Source of the DNA: Gnetum montanum | Taxonomy: Eukaryota; Streptophyta; Gnetopsida; Gnetales; Gnetaceae | Assembly (NCBI GenBank): GCA_015680685.1 | Contig: MNCI01022333.1 | Span: 3,915 to 67,914, forward strand | Direction of reading: 5' to 3' | DNA: 64,000 nt | Shown: positions 11,241 to 24,513 of the stretch, one piece after another | Layout of the letters: the number at the start of each line of letters is the position of its first letter | Numbering within the stretch: position 1 is the stretch's first letter | Translations under genes and position numbers: made by a program | Notes under the pieces: generated by a model | Databases searched by the model: none | What the model was told of the DNA's origin: nothing | The model's input: the letters and a program-made list of their open reading frames with translations, nothing else

Positions 11241-13900
11241 AGAATTGGTATGAATATTTCTGTCTATGGTTAAAACAATAATTTTTGTTCCAAAAATATA
11301 GAATCCATGCCTTGTGATAACCTTTATCCCATCATTTTGATAGCTGATTTTGGTTAAGCAAACTAGAGAGAAATACGAGGAAAATATAATTTTAAGGGTT
11401 TATTAAAAGGAAAAAATAATTCATATGTAAACTTGAACATTTCATCTTCAGGATCAAAGCATCAGAACATGTCAATCCTTTAACTTCCAAATGAAAATTT
11501 GGAAGAAAACAATGAACCCCATGTTGAATGTTTTGACAAACAGATATTTTAGATCATATAATATCAATGCACAACAACATCCCTCTTTGATTGATCCCTG
11601 CAAGAAGATTTGTTATATAAAAAATTTAAATATAAAACCTATCACTTAATAAAAGAATTGAACCTTCCAGTAATTAAAATGCATTAAGGATCTAGCTCTT
11701 CATTGAGGAAAATGGCAAAAGATAACTCATGTAACTATCCCCATTTTGCTCGGACAAGGCAAAGAAGATTATGAGTAATTAAAATGAAGGGCCTAATATA
11801 ATGAAACATATTTTATTTAAAAGGGTAACTTTGCAATGGCTAAAACTGAACTGTGTAATAAAAAATAGTTTACTTCATTTCAAAATCACTGACTACCAAT
11901 AAAAGGCTATCTTAATACATATACATACCTTAATACATATACATACTAAAATGCTTAGCCTGAAAAAAGAAGTATTAAGAAAATGACAACTTTAAATTAT
12001 TAGAATATTTCACAGAGCAAGGAACAAGCCACTCGTTTGTGATCCTATAAAAAAGAATAGAACATACCCACGAGCAGAAGCCCAACGTGACAACTGATAT
12101 AACTGCACAACTTCATTTGAGGCATGACATGCTAAAAGAAGATAATTGTGAGGCTGAACCATCCAAGCACATCTCATGAACAAGCCTGAGTATATACACA
12201 TTGCTGCACATTCAGATAAACATAAGAAGCCAAAACAAAGTAGCTATGGTGTCAAAAACACCACCACTAGACATAAGAGTAATGAATCTATGAGAACAAG
12301 AATCAGTAACACTAAGAATTATTAAAGAAAGACTGATAAGTAAAATTAAATGAACAAGTAGTGTGTTGCATGAATGTTCCCATCATTACAGTTAACATTG
12401 ATCATTTTCTTCTTTACTCAATAAAATCCCTAGCTAATTCTGAAGTATATCCCTTTACAACATATAGTACACAGAAGAGAACTGTTTTTATTACATCCTA
12501 AATCCCAGCGATCTGCAGTCATTAATTTCTTATAAATCTCAGCATAACCCCTTAAGATTAAACTTGTGAAAAATGCAAATCACAGGCAAAAAAGAAGTTA
12601 ACTCTTGTATATTATGTAGTTTAAAAAATATATCTACAAATAATTAGTACTGCCAAAAATTTCACATCCCATACTCTCATTTGGCTTTGAGGGCCATTTC
12701 TTACATATTAATAGTTTTTCGCCTTCATTTTAATTTTTTTCCCACTTAGTGTTCCACATTGTCAAATGTCAGCTCAAATCAGTTTGCCTTGTTAAGAGAA
12801 GTGTTTTTTGCTTATACACATTTGGATGCTAGACATGGCAAACTTGGGCTATTTTGTGTAGTGATGAAGACATGTTTGTGTATAGAAAAGTATTGGCTGC
12901 TGAAGGCTAACATTTTCTGAAGGCACAGCTAAATTTTGTATGTGATCTACCTGCATTTATTTTTTTTAATTCTTAAATATGATCCCAAAGTCTCTATAAA
13001 AGGATAACTTAAATTTTCAACAGTTAATCTACAAGCTCATGTGCCAGCCCTAGTGCTCAAACACTGAATTTTATAAATGAAAACGTCAGAATCAGTGTGA
13101 ATTGGCAATAACTTAGTAAAAAACACATAAGTGGTTAAGCTAATGATGAACTCAGCTTGGAAATATGTGAATAAATATCAATCCTGGTTATTGTTCATTT
13201 ACAATTCAGCATATCAGTTATTGCTTGACATGCTTTCTGCAGCAGTTCGTTAGCATTTTTGTGTCCTACCAATGACTGCCACGTCAACATCCTTGTTCAA
13301 AGCTCTTACCCTGTCAGGTCATCCTTCCTATCCTAACATATATTAGCAATAAATTGAAAGACTAATGAATCATTATTGATATTTTTAAATTAAAAATACC
13401 ACGTCAAACAATTGAAATAAGCACTAACACCTTTAATTGAAACAACTGAAATATTAGCAAATGCAATATTGAAGATTAATAACATATTTTTATGCAATAT
13501 TTTACATTGAGTACATTAAATATAGATGCAATTGTAAGATTGCAAATTTAATTGATTTGTTCTAAATATTACTTTGATAATTTTATTAAGGATATTTTCA
13601 AAATTCATCGCAAATATATTTCTAGCCGGGAGATAAAATTTCAATTTCATTTTTAATTATGTTTAAAGATCTTACAAGGTTTATTATTTTTTAAAAGTCA
13701 AAACAATGTTCCCAAAAATTTTAACAATGGTTAAAAGGGCTACTGCCGTAAACTCCAAGATGCAGGCCCTGTTTATTCGTTGGTGTTGGTGTCATTCCGG
13801 CAACATTTACAAGAAACTGAACGATGGAAACTATCATAAATTTTTTGATATAGAAAAGATGCCGGTTACAACGTAGTAGATCTAGCAGCGTTTTATTAAT
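11241..13900. other. Long AT-rich spacer, no gene seen
   Basis: No ORF or domain supported on either strand. It contains an 18-bp duplication, CTTAATACATATACATAC, at 11911-11946. The equivalent of about 13710 is where the LTR retrotransposon entered unit 3. Confidence 0.5.
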
Positions 13901-14950
13901 CATATCAGTAAACCTTTAACCATCAAATCACTTAACCTGGAGCAGTAATTGAATCCGGGAGAAGATGATTACAGTCATAAAACCCAGGATACAGGGGTAA
14001 CACAGCCATTATGGGTAAACCTTAGAAATACAGAGAGAGCAGGGCTTGCATGTGCGAGAAGGATGATTACAGTCACAAGACGCAGGAGAGCAACAGCGCA
14101 CCCTGTAAGGGGTGGCGGGGGTCGGCTAGCACTACCACTGTAATGGCGGCTAGCACTACCACTGTAACTATAGGTAAACCTGAAACAGAAGATAGCATAG
14201 ATCCAGAAAAGCCACAACATTGCAGCAACTACTTTGTTCTTGTGAAAATTTTGTAGCTTCATTGCATTCAGAGGCTGAGGCGGACGATAATTCACGTAAT
14301 GCGGACAACTGACGTTGCAGTTGTTCTGCACAGTGTGCTTACGCAAATATCTAAGATCTCTATAAGAAACCCATCCTTTACCTTCTACCGTTTTTGGTCC
14401 TTTTATACTAAGTTTCTGTAAGAAACTTCTCAGAAATTGTGTATGGGTTCAAAAGACGCGTTACGCGTTTTCTCCACAATTCAAAGTGAACGCATTTTTC
14501 AGGTTTAGAACCTGTTGTTTTTGTCCTTTGGAAGAAACTTCTCAAACATTTTGTGCATGGACCCAGAAAACGCGTTACACAATTTTGACTTTCAATGTGA
14601 ACGCGTTTTCCTGATTTAGAACCCGTAGTTTTCATCCTTTGGAAGAAACACAAGAATTTTCTTGGATAAACTTCTTAAAAATGAATGCAATCAGTTATTT
14701 TGAATCAAACCACATTGTGGTTTACAATATGCAATGGTACATGCTGAGCTCAGTTCATTTTAATTTTATACTTTAAAAAGAGATTTACGCTTATAATTTT
14801 ATACTTTAAAAAGAGATTTACACTTATAGTCAAATACATAAGTTAGAACTTCATGGCTTACAGAATCAAATTTTGAAAATGTAATATCAGTAACTATGGT
14901 AAATCTCATATCATCATGGTCTACAATTTTGATTTGCAATAGCTCACAAG
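13900..14950. repeat. Block A, homologous to block B at 21900-23345 (unit 1)
   Basis: Shares with block B, in order and orientation, the blocks CATCAAATCACTTAAC, GATGATTACAGTCATAA, ACACAGCCATTATGGGTAAA, AGCAACTACTTTGTTCTTGT, GATAATTCACGTAATGC and the 111-bp array, then CTTAAAAATGAATGCA. Internal repeats are a 24-bp duplication (14126-14170), a ~111-bp unit twice at 14422-14650 with ACGCGTTAC/ACGCGTTTTC cores, and a 33-bp duplication at 14761-14826. The minus-strand ORF through 13975-14346 is not convincing as a gene. Confidence 0.7.
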
Positions 14951-16204
14951 TTGTTAACCATAAAAATAATGTATATGATACTATTTTATAACTTTCATAC
15001 TTCAAAATGAGCTCACGTGCATCTCACTTGTCTGCGTTAATAAGGGCAATAAATCTGCATCCTTTTTTGCCTACCATGGTTTCATCATGTTAATAACAAT
15101 TATAACTCTGTTAAAAAGTCCTTTGAAATGTAGTAAATTTACATTATTTAGGTTAATGAATGTATGCTATTATTTTACTTATTCAACTAAAATTGTAGAG
15201 CTTATTCAGCCCAATTACTTTGCCTGCCAAATGAGTTTTTACAAATGGTAGTATACAATATCCATTTAAGGATAAAATTTAAAAACAAAAATTTTGCTAA
15301 CACATTATAATTAATATGTATTATCTCCCCAATATGTTTTATAGGGGTAAATGGTGTCTCTTCCATAACTCTTAGTTAATATAGATTTCGTTCAATACAG
15401 ATTTCACCATGATCAAAATCAACTTGTGGTCTGCTCATGATGAACTTTTCATACCAATTTCAAATTCCTTATTCAAATAATACTAAGAAGAGACTTCTAT
15501 ATGTAAGGATATTTGCTAATTCTGATTTTATTTTTCTGTATAAATTAATTTCAAGGTCTTTATTCAGATAAGACTTGCAAGCAGTGTTTCACCTGTTTCT
15601 AGGAGACTAGGAATCGGAAAAGTTGGGAGGTATCCTTAAATATCTTAAGGGATGCCATGGGTTTTTTAAAATGTCATGGGGATGCAACGGGTACATGAGA
15701 AAGAATAATTATACATAAGACATTCATCTTTTACGGTATCGAAAGTTATGGATAAATTTGTTATTCTTGAGATATTTTAAACATCTGCAAATCATTTTGA
15801 CAATATTTTAGAATAAAATAAAAAATTGTTATTGGTATCTTTTTTGCATTTTGATGCCAAAATATGCTAAACGTTCTACCTGCAGAACATTCATAGACCA
15901 GGGACATTCCAAACATGATTTTTCCCTACTTAATACTGCTTACAAAAAACTTTTATGTGCAATGATATTTGCTAATTCTTGTTTTATTTTCGAGGTATAA
16001 ATCCAAAATGGCATCAATTTTCAACCGTCACTTCAACTATTACAAAACCCAGCTCATGTGACCTGTGCATATGAGGGGCAAGGTCAAAGAAGTCTGAGTC
16101 GGAGCACTGAACATTCTCAGTACGTAATTGTTGCAGCAGGCTTTGAAGGGGCCTGCTACTTTGTCAATTTCTGTGGCGGAACGTTAAAAATCATAGACGT
16201 AAGA
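14951..16204. other. Spacer, no gene seen; includes a 165-bp block absent from unit 2
   Basis: 15242-15406 is present here and missing from unit 2, at about 39400. I see no terminal inverted repeats on it. No coding feature supported. Confidence 0.5.
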
Positions 16205-16520
16205 AGTAGCTCTCTATTTATTTAGACACGCAACCTTGGTAACACGTGAGGGTAGGTGGAAGCCTTGGATTCCCATCAGGGTAGGTGGCAGCCTCGTCCA
16301 CTTTCCATAAGATGATCTTCAAAGTTGCACCACAATCCAAGACTCTTCCAAGCATCTGATCCATCTCCTCTAGGTCGTTAAATTTAGCAATGCAAGCTAG
16401 TGAGGCCAAATATTCTGCAACATTTTGGATAAGTTGGACAATCCGATGGTAAAAATGCTACGTAGAAGTGCTGTATAATGGCATCTAATTTTGGTTGCCA
16501 TTTTGGTTGCCATTTCTCCT
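16205..16520 (+). pseudogene. Relic of a third RLK: promoter and signal-peptide region, unit 1
   Basis: Aligns with the region upstream of the main RLK. The pattern GGTGG.AGCCTTGG...GGTGGCAGCCTCG echoes the duplicated promoter element, then CTGCAACATTTTGGATAAGTTGGA, then ATGCTACGTAGAAGTGCTGTAT (ATG at 16457) encoding MLRRSAV. A TAA replaces the Leu codon right after (TTA to TAA), so the signal peptide is truncated. Homology stops after the VAILVAIS region, where unrelated sequence begins. It indicates an older RLK copy within the unit. Confidence 0.7.
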
Positions 16521-16976
16521 AACCCCTACACCTTGGGTCGTCACCAATGTTATATCTCTAGAATCCATATCAGCCATATCACAACTCAGCCAATGGACCT
16601 TACATTGAAGCAAGGTATCGATTGTATTGTAATTTACTTATCCTTGCTCATATGTGACTGTGTTGTGTGTGCATATAGCAATCATACAACAATGGATTGG
16701 ACCTGGAGGAAACACTTAGGATGGACTAGTGCTGGAACAATTGTGCAAGGCACAAGATTGATGGTGTGTGCATGGATGGACAAAGGAAGGCGCAATCTTG
16801 GCATCGCAGCAACACGTCTTCTCCTTTCTTTTCTCTCTCTCTCTTCTCTCTCAGTTGCCAAATAAGCCTGGATGTCAATTGTGTATAGTGTTCACTCTTG
16901 TAGTTATGAACACTAATGTTGCCATGTATTGTAATGTTGATTCGTTCACATTTCACCCCATTCACCATTAGTTGTC
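16521..16976. other. Unclassified sequence between the RLK relic and the LTR-like repeat, unit 1
   Basis: Open on the plus strand to 16865 but with no known domain. It has a CT-rich run at 16826-16855. Probably transposon-derived; in unit 2 it is fused in frame to the RLK signal peptide. Confidence 0.3.
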
Positions 16977-17823
16977 ATTCAAGTCAATAATCCCATACCT
17001 TCCCAATATTTTGTAAGGAACTCGAGTACGAGTTTTCATTCAGTCATGGGGGTATGATGAGCCGCAATATCACGTCCTGCCTCATCTTCTATAAATAAGA
17101 GGTGGCACCCTTTGTTCAAGGGAGTTAGCCTTAGACCCTTAGCCAGATTCTTGCAGTTTAGTCATTCCAGAGTTAGAATAATTTCTGTGTGCCCACAATA
17201 GCAGTCATAGAGTGAATGGATCTTTATTCGAGCAATTTGTACCTGAGCACACACATTTGTGTATGGCAATAAAGACGAACTTTATGATAAACCTTGCAGC
17301 ATACAAATTAAGCTAATTAGTAATTAATTATTATTGAATGTTTAATGCTTTCCTAGTTAATTAATATCTCTCTCAACCTTCGACCCTCTTAGTTAAGTAC
17401 ATTCAGTATGACCGCTTCGAGCATGCGTGTAGCACTTGGTAACCAAGTAACGATCAGTGTTTGGTAATCCTAGCAGCGTTGCACTGGTTTAGGATGCGTA
17501 CAGAAAGTGGGAACGGATATTGGTGTTAGGAACAATTAGAAACTAGTTAATGAATAGTTAAGATAAATTAGCCACTTAGTTCTCTCTCCCTCTACTGTAT
17601 TAGCAGAAGACATAAAAAGACCAAAGTTATAAAAATCATATACCTCAAGCTTACTTAACCATACAACTGTGACAATACAAGTAAGTTTGAGAAGACAACG
17701 ATTGATTAACCCTAAGTGTTCCATTTAGGTGCGTAAGCACTTAGTCCTTGGAGTATGACCGGATCGTGCGTGAAACGCTCATATTCGTATGGTTGAGTGT
17801 AGGGGTACCTCGCCACTCATCAT
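16977..17823 (+). mobile_element. Single LTR-like repeat, unit 1
   Basis: Same family as the inverted pair at 5340-7110. TATAAATA is at 17090-17097 and AATAAAG at 17268-17274 (178 bp apart), then TTTGGTAATCCTAGCAGCG and the GTATGGTTGAGTGTAGGGG end block. No coding capacity. Confidence 0.6.
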
Positions 17824-17859
17824 GTACAAAGATTCTATTTTACAAAAAAAAAAAAAATA

Positions 17860-18690
17860 TAAAGAAATGATTTTTCAAGTTGAAAGGGTCCATCTTATAT
17901 AGAATTGATCAACCTTTTGTCCCATATCCCTCTTCCAATATTACCATAGCTACTATGGACTCTCTACATCAAAATGCAAGAGGAGTCATAACCCCTTAAA
18001 TAGCAAAAGCTATTATATTTTCCTCTTCATGGAGCACAAAGTTTTTGGGGTAAAGTCTCAGGATACAAGCTAAACAAAGGTTTTTAATAAAATATTCAAA
18101 ATGTTTTGAACTTTGGAAATGTCAACAAATTTTTCTTTGAATTATTGTCTGTAATTTCAATAATCACTTCTTCATACAATCTTTGAGTTGTAATGAAATG
18201 TGAAGGGAGGCCAATTTTATGCAAGTGCAACCATAGTTTTGTACAAATCACTGAATCATTTTAGTAGGCATTCTTGCAAACTCTATGTAGTGTCTAAGAA
18301 TAACTAAATGATCAATAGTGGAGTGATGTTGTTTGCTTAACATCTTGCCCTAACTTGGTTACTTTTAGCCCAATAATTGATTCTCTTTTCTAGCATTGTG
18401 CCCAACAACTTAGCAAAAATATTTCTCACAATAATCATTTAATAATCGTTCAAATTATTTTTATCCCCCTTTTTATATAATAAGATAGCTTTAGTAATTT
18501 TCCAATGTCAATTATATAGAACATATAATCATTGTTGGTATGGCTTCTATAAGCACCATCATGAAAAACACACTTGTATTCTATGTCCTAATGGGTCAAG
18601 GTGATACTCAAACAAAAACGTGTAGACTTTGAAGTTCATACCTCTAGAGCTTTCTATAAATTAGTCTCCATGGCCATCTCTCATTGTGAC
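17860..18690 (-). pseudogene. LINE reverse-transcriptase relic (antisense), unit 1
   Basis: On the minus strand, frame-broken fragments match the RT domain of non-LTR elements: IKRGIKII (KKGDKN), IFLLSCWAQC*KRESIIGLK (FAKLFGTMLEKRISYWAE), TSLHY*SF (HSTIDHLV), then LHKIGLPSHFITTQRLYEE (LxxxKVPxxxxxAIxxLYE). Many stops and shifts; not functional. It could belong to the same LINE family as the endonuclease relic at 8986-9475, but the two lie in opposite orientation about 9 kb apart. Confidence 0.6.
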
Positions 18691-18744
18691 ACATGTGCAC
18701 TATCAATTTGTAAGATTGTAATATGACACATGTGCACTATCAAT
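18687..18744. repeat. 37-bp direct duplication, unit 1
   Basis: TGACACATGTGCACTATCAA occurs at 18687 and 18724. No function evident. Confidence 0.6.
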
Positions 18745-21035
18745 TTTATTATAAAATTAATATAAAAAGTGAAATTTAGTATTCCAAATACATTCGTCTC
18801 CTAAACCCACCTTAGGCTCATAAACTCATTTTAAAATATCCTTAATCCTCATTTCAAATTGCAAATTTTTCTAATGCACTGTCCAAACAATCATTTGTCA
18901 TGCAAGCTCGGCTCTTCCATTTTTGTTGTGTAATATTATAGCCTTGTATTACCAAAGTAAGAATTTTAGTTCCAAAACCTATTTCCTAATTTAAGATTCT
19001 TTGCTCCACAAGTATGATTATTGATTTTATAATTTCTTCGGGTGGACACTTCCGTAGTAAGATGGGGGGTGGGGGGCAAGTGTTATTCGGAATGACTGGC
19101 CTCTTTATTGGATGTTGCTTACGTGCAGAGACACGTAACATAGCAAGAGACAGAGGTCCTATTTTGAAGTGTCGATTTCCTCGTCATAGTTGACTTCAAA
19201 TGGAATGAAATTGTAAACAGAGAAGCAATGATGTTTTACAAGATTAAATGAACAAGGTGCATAAATCACTTTCAGTTTTTTTCCCTCATTTTTTACCGTT
19301 TCCCTTGACGGCCATGCGACTTCTTTTCAAGAAAAAGATGCGAACATGTGAGCATGGGTTAGGAGCTTTTTCTGATACAGAACAAATTCAAAATCTGAGA
19401 ACTAAAACCAAGTTTCAGATAAAACAGAAGGTTACAGTAATTAGAGAATTCATAGAAAATAAGAGAGCCAGTATAGTTAAGGATGGGCAGATGTCATCAG
19501 GAGAGAAATCATTTGAGTTTGCGAATCTTTCCTGCTAGTAATTAGTTAAAATACTGGAAATTAATCATCATGCTTCATCAGGATTACGGTTCTTAACGAA
19601 TTTTCATAAACAGAGCATTATTGATTCTGGTTCACAATTCCCAAACGCAATCACGTTCCAAAGCAATTTTGACCTTTAACGACATGATACATCTACGTCT
19701 ATTTCATATACTGAATTTTACAAAAATGATATATTTATCTATTTTTAATAAATAGAAACGGTGATATAAACTTATTTATGATACAGTTACTTTTAAAACA
19801 TAATTTTAATATCTTTGGAGGATTTCTCTGAAATCTAGACTTACAATTTTACTTATCACAATTCTTTTGCAATTCTTGCAAAATTTTGCAACCACTAACA
19901 CTATCCAAAGTCTCCCAAAATTATGATTTTTAAGGGCTCTAAACTTCAGCAAATCCAAACTTTTTAAAATATAGTTATAAGATTAAAAGGCAGGGTAAAT
20001 TTAATTCTAAAAATATTTTTGAAAAGAAAAAATATGCAAACTATGAATAATAAAAAAATATTCTTATAACTATTTGAACAACCATTTACATGCAAATAAA
20101 ATCTATATAATCTTTAACATGTCTAATTAAAATGGTTTTAAAAGGGAAGGAAGACAAAATTGAAGCTTTATTAAGTCTAAAGACCCATCAGATATATGGA
20201 ACGGGTATTACATTTTCGTTGAAAAATACAAATTGACTAAGCATTAATAAGGGTAAAAAAAAAACAAATGATACAAGTTTTTTCCTGCAACATGCCAACC
20301 AACCAAGTGATTCCTACCAACCAAGTGATTCCTGCTTTGGGGGAAAATACGCATGTTGTAGCTTCCAAGTTGCAAGTACCTGTTTCTTGGCAGGCAATAT
20401 TTTTGGCCGAGAGACCAATACAGTGCATGGAAAGTCCAGGCCATAGAAAAAAAATGCTATGTAAAGTCTACGCCATGGAAAAGAAACACTATAAATCAAA
20501 TTAATAGAAATTTTCACAAGAATTATTATTGAATAAGGTACAGTCATTTTGATTTTGGTTTTCAATATGAATATCAATTCTCAATAAATCAATTCGAGAT
20601 TTTATTAATTTGTAAAATATATAAGATTCTCTCGAGCTAAATAATAGATATATATTATAAATATATAGTTAAACTAGTTAAAATCAGTCAAACTAAACGT
20701 GAGAATCAGAGAAGAGCCCTAAAATTATTCTATAAAATTGCAGCAACGGATTGGCGTTCATGGAAGCTTTGTCTCTTCATTTTGGTAATGCAAGTAAGGA
20801 AGGATCTTAAAGGAATGAAATGCAATGTGCATATTTTATTAGTGTTTGAGCTCGTCCTTTAATTGCCTCGTAATATCCACAGAGAGGATGAGAAAATGTA
20901 CTTCTAAAAATAACGTATAATTTCTGGAGAAAGAAAACTTAAAATAAATAATGAAGCCGTAAAATTAGGCTACGCTGATGAACAAACCATCGTCAATGCT
21001 AACGTGCAAATGTTACCCCTGAACATGATAAAAAT
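18745..21035. other. Spacer with one unassigned ORF, unit 1
   Basis: Contains a 96-codon plus-strand ORF (19248-19538), basic and with no domain I recognise; it is also open in unit 2 (43242-43532). G-rich runs occur near 19062-19076 and a 17-bp duplication near 20300-20335. No supported gene. Confidence 0.35.
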
Positions 21036-21440
21036 TTCCATTTTGACTTGGCTCATTACCAGATGCTTTCAAGGTTCATATAAAATCCAAAAACTATAAC
21101 ATGTGACAGAATTGACTTTTCTTGCAAGCTCGTTTAACTTGACTTATTGGGGATCTTTTTAATGTTCATAGACAGGCCCAGTGTATAGAAAGAGCACATT
21201 TATGCAAATCTTGATTGACGTGACTTTTCAGAAAGACCACGTTTATGCAAATCTTGATTGACTTGACGTTTCTTTTAATCATGGAAGTGGAAGTGGGATG
21301 GTTCCAAGGCCTGCTCTATAGAAAAAGTGTTTATGTAAATATTGATTGATTTGACTTGAAGTTTCTTGTAGCCGTAGCAGCGGGGATGGTTCCAAGGTTC
21401 ATAGAAAGGCCCAAATAATGCACGTTTGATTGATTTGACT
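21036..21440. repeat. Diverged tandem repeats rich in TTGAC, unit 1
   Basis: Irregular repeats of about 60-100 bp with TTTATGCAAATCTTGATTGA and GGTTC.AAGG.TCATAGAAA elements. They give eight TTGAC (W-box core) sites on the plus strand (21043, 21112, 21139, 21215, 21258, 21263, 21351, 21435). They lie about 3.3 kb upstream of RLK copy 2. Confidence 0.55.
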
Positions 21441-21899
21441 TACAATCATGGTCACAAGGGCGATGTTCCAAGGTATCCTAGAAAGTTTCTTAACCACAAC
21501 AATTTTATGTTGTGTACATGTGTATCTTATGCTTTACATCGCATCATGTTAACATCCATAAACATAATGACTTTCATGCTCACTTACTGGCCGATAAACA
21601 CAAAACTTCTTTCAATTGAATGCTTGGACTCCAAAACATGTAGATACTCATTGGAGCCTTTTGGATAAAAACAAAATCATGGAAAGCTCAAAAATAAACC
21701 ATCTTGAAAGTGGTTTTTTGGAGTTCTTAAGTGAGACTCATCCCCACGAGCAGATTTTTTTTCTCTGGATTCTTAAACGTGCTTATCTGTCTGACTGTTA
21801 ACGTTTAGCATATAAATTCCAATCGCCCTACCCTGTAAATTCAGCACAATAGTAAATCCGGCATAAGTTTGGTGGCAAGATACTCCGCACAGTCCAAGA

Positions 21900-23345
21900 G
21901 CAGTAAGCTTTAACCATCAAATCACATAAGGTAACCACGAGAGCAGTAATTGCATCTACGAGAAGGATGATTACAGCCATAAGGCCAGGGGTAACACAGC
22001 CATTATGGGTAAACCTTAATTGAAACCGGGAGAAGGATGATTGCATTCACAAGACTCAAGATAGCAACATTCAATGGGTCCAGGGCTAGGGCTAACACTG
22101 TCGTTATAAATAAAGCTGAAATGGAAAATAACATAGATCCAGAAAAGCCACAATATTGAAGCAACTACTTTGTTCTTGTGAAAACTTTGTAGGTTCATTG
22201 CATTTAGAGGATGAGGTGAACGATAATTCACGTAATGCTCGTTCTCAACTGTATGCTTAGGCGAATACCTAAGATCTCTATAAAAAAACCATATTTTACC
22301 CTCTACCGTCTGTTTTTGGTCTTTTTTGAACTAAGTCTTTGGAGGCAGCTTCTCGGAAATTTTTTGCATGGGCTGAGAAGAAGCGGTAGACATTTTTTCC
22401 GCAATTTTGGCATTCAATGAACGTGAATTGTCCTCTGGTTTCTTTTAGGTCAAAGTAAATGTGAACCTTCTCGAAAAGTTTGTACATGGACCCACAAGAC
22501 GCTATACATGTTTTCTCATAATTTTACCATTGAAAGCGAACGCGTATTCCTGAAAAGATACTTCACGAAAATTTTGTGCATGGCGCAGAAGACTCGTTAC
22601 TCGTTTTCTCCGCAATTTTGAAAGTGAACACGTTTCCTCCATTTATAACCCATCGTTTTTGTCCTCTAGCATGGTGTAGATACTGATAATAGAAAAGTAA
22701 AACTCAAAAAGTAGCGGACAGTTACACCATTAGAATCATCGTTACTATGGTGCTGTTATTCATGCTTTTCATCGTAAAATATGAATGCTAATACTTATGG
22801 TTATGGACTTGTATCTGCAACGATTCAAGTGAGACTAACCAATCCGCAATGATTTAGGAGAGACCAATGAAGGATCGAGGACTAAGTCTACCAATGAAGG
22901 TAATACCCACAAAAAGAAATGAAATTCCACTTCCACTCTTGTCTCTGTTAGGCTAATATACATCACATCACCTCTAAGGCACCGGGGCTCATTTACATCG
23001 CATCAAGTTTATGTGCTTTTCCAAGACTACCATCACATAAGTTTACGTTTTGTTTTCCAATTGAGACCACTTACAAAAATTTCCTTAAGAGCATTAAATT
23101 CTTAAAAATGAATGCACCAAGTTATCTTGAATCAAACCAAACCATATCCAATAATTTATGAGATGCAATGACACATGCATAGCTCATTAGATTTTAGTTT
23201 AAAGCTTTAAAAAAGAGATTCACCTTGTCAAATATATGAGTTAATTTAATTTAAGGTAAGCTTACTAACGTGTAAATTTTGAAGATTTTATATAACTATG
23301 ATAAATTTTATATCATCGTATCATCATTGTCTATTGCAATTTAAC
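21900..23345. repeat. Block B (homologue of block A), unit 1
   Basis: See block A for the shared landmarks. It has three diverged copies of the ~110-bp ACGCG-containing unit (22338-22670), and the stretch 22680-23090 is not found in block A. Block B stands upstream of RLK copy 2, as block A stands upstream of the third RLK relic. Confidence 0.7.
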
Positions 23346-24144
23346 TTCTAGATGCTAAAAGGTTAGGACTAAAAATCAATACAAGAATTTATGGAATGCA
23401 ATTTGGACAACAACATAAATAGTAGTAAAGTAAACATGACAATTCAATGGTAAGAGGTTGCTCACTACAATAGGATAGCCATCATACTTGCTATATTTTA
23501 TGGTGATGAATGTTGACGAATACAAAAGAAGAATGAATAACAAATCAATATGGCAAAAATGTAGATGCTTTGATGGATGTTGAATGTTACAAATAATAAT
23601 AATAATAATAGATTGCATAGTTTTATATATTAGAGAAAGATTTTGAGTTGCTTCTATTTCAAATAAGCTATAAGAATGATGTCTTAGATGGTTGGGGAAT
23701 GTACACAATAGATTAGATAATGAGCCTATAGAAAAGCTTCCTACATCACTATTCCAAAAAAGATATCAAAAGGAACATAAAAAGATTGAAAAAATAATTG
23801 AAGATGATTTGAAAAAATTGTAAATAAATAAAGATCTAGCTTTTCATAATGACAAAAGAGATCTCATGTAACCCTTCATATTTTGTTAGTACAAGGCTAT
23901 GATGATGATGTTGTATACTCATGACACTTTTTAACAATAAACAAAATATATTTCTACTTTTTTTTAAAAGTTAGAGAATCTCCTCTTGATACCTACTAAA
24001 ATCTTGAAATTCTAACCTGATGAAGGGTCAAGGTAAGAAAAATCTAAGCATGATTTCTGGAGTAGAAAAATTTGAGTACATAATTATCGTAGTAGGGTTA
24101 GAAGAACAAAGAAAAGGCACACTAGTTTAATTTTAAAGAAGTAA
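23346..24144. other. AT-rich upstream region of RLK copy 2, no gene seen
   Basis: Includes an AAT microsatellite at 23592-23610. The 110-codon minus-strand ORF across it is largely created by the microsatellite and AT content. Confidence 0.5.
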
Positions 24145-24224
24145 GGTTAGAAAAGTCATAGTAAGGTAGAAAGAACAAAGAAAAGGTTAGAAAAGTCATA
24201 GTAAGGTAGAAAGAACAAAGAAAA
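24145..24224. repeat. 40-bp tandem repeat upstream of RLK copy 2
   Basis: Two copies (24145-24184 and 24185-24224) of the 40-bp unit beginning GGTTAGAAAAGTCATAGTAA, about 475 bp upstream of the ATG. Confidence 0.8.
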
Positions 24225-24513
24225 GGTTCACTACTTATTTAATTTTAGAGAAGAGCGAGCAAAGTTAATAGAATAGCCCCATTATTTAATTTCAAGGAAG
24301 CAATTTGAGAAGAGTCTTAATGCATGATCAAAAGAACAAAGAATAAGCCTTCTCAAGGCATGAAAAGTTTGATTTCGTAATTAATGCAGTGCAGTTGTAA
24401 CAACAACAAGGAGGCCCACCACTCAATGAATTTTAAAGTAGGGTCACAAAAGTCCAAATGAGTGCTAATAATGCACAACAATGAGGAAGCGTGTCTAGAC
24501 TCACATGAGAGAT

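Larger units (their letters stand above)
1..24161. repeat. 24-kb tandem unit 1 (window opens inside the array)
   Basis: First of three head-to-tail near-identical units. Base 1 aligns to base 24162 of the next unit, and the alignment continues to the end of the unit with only scattered substitutions and small indels. It carries an RLK pseudogene, an antisense LRR relic and several retroelement relics. A 165-bp block at 15242-15406 is absent from unit 2. The true left boundary lies outside the window, so position 1 is an arbitrary phase in the repeat. Confidence 0.95.

Noticed and set aside
13975-14346. 123- to 152-codon minus-strand ORF in block A
   Set aside because: Low-complexity and repeat-derived, differs in length between units and is not kept in block B.
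16218-16409. 63-codon minus-strand ORF over the third RLK upstream relic
   Set aside because: The plus strand aligns with the RLK promoter; the ORF is incidental.
23376-23708. 110-codon hydrophobic minus-strand ORF
   Set aside because: Built on an AAT microsatellite (Ile run) and AT-rich sequence; no domain.
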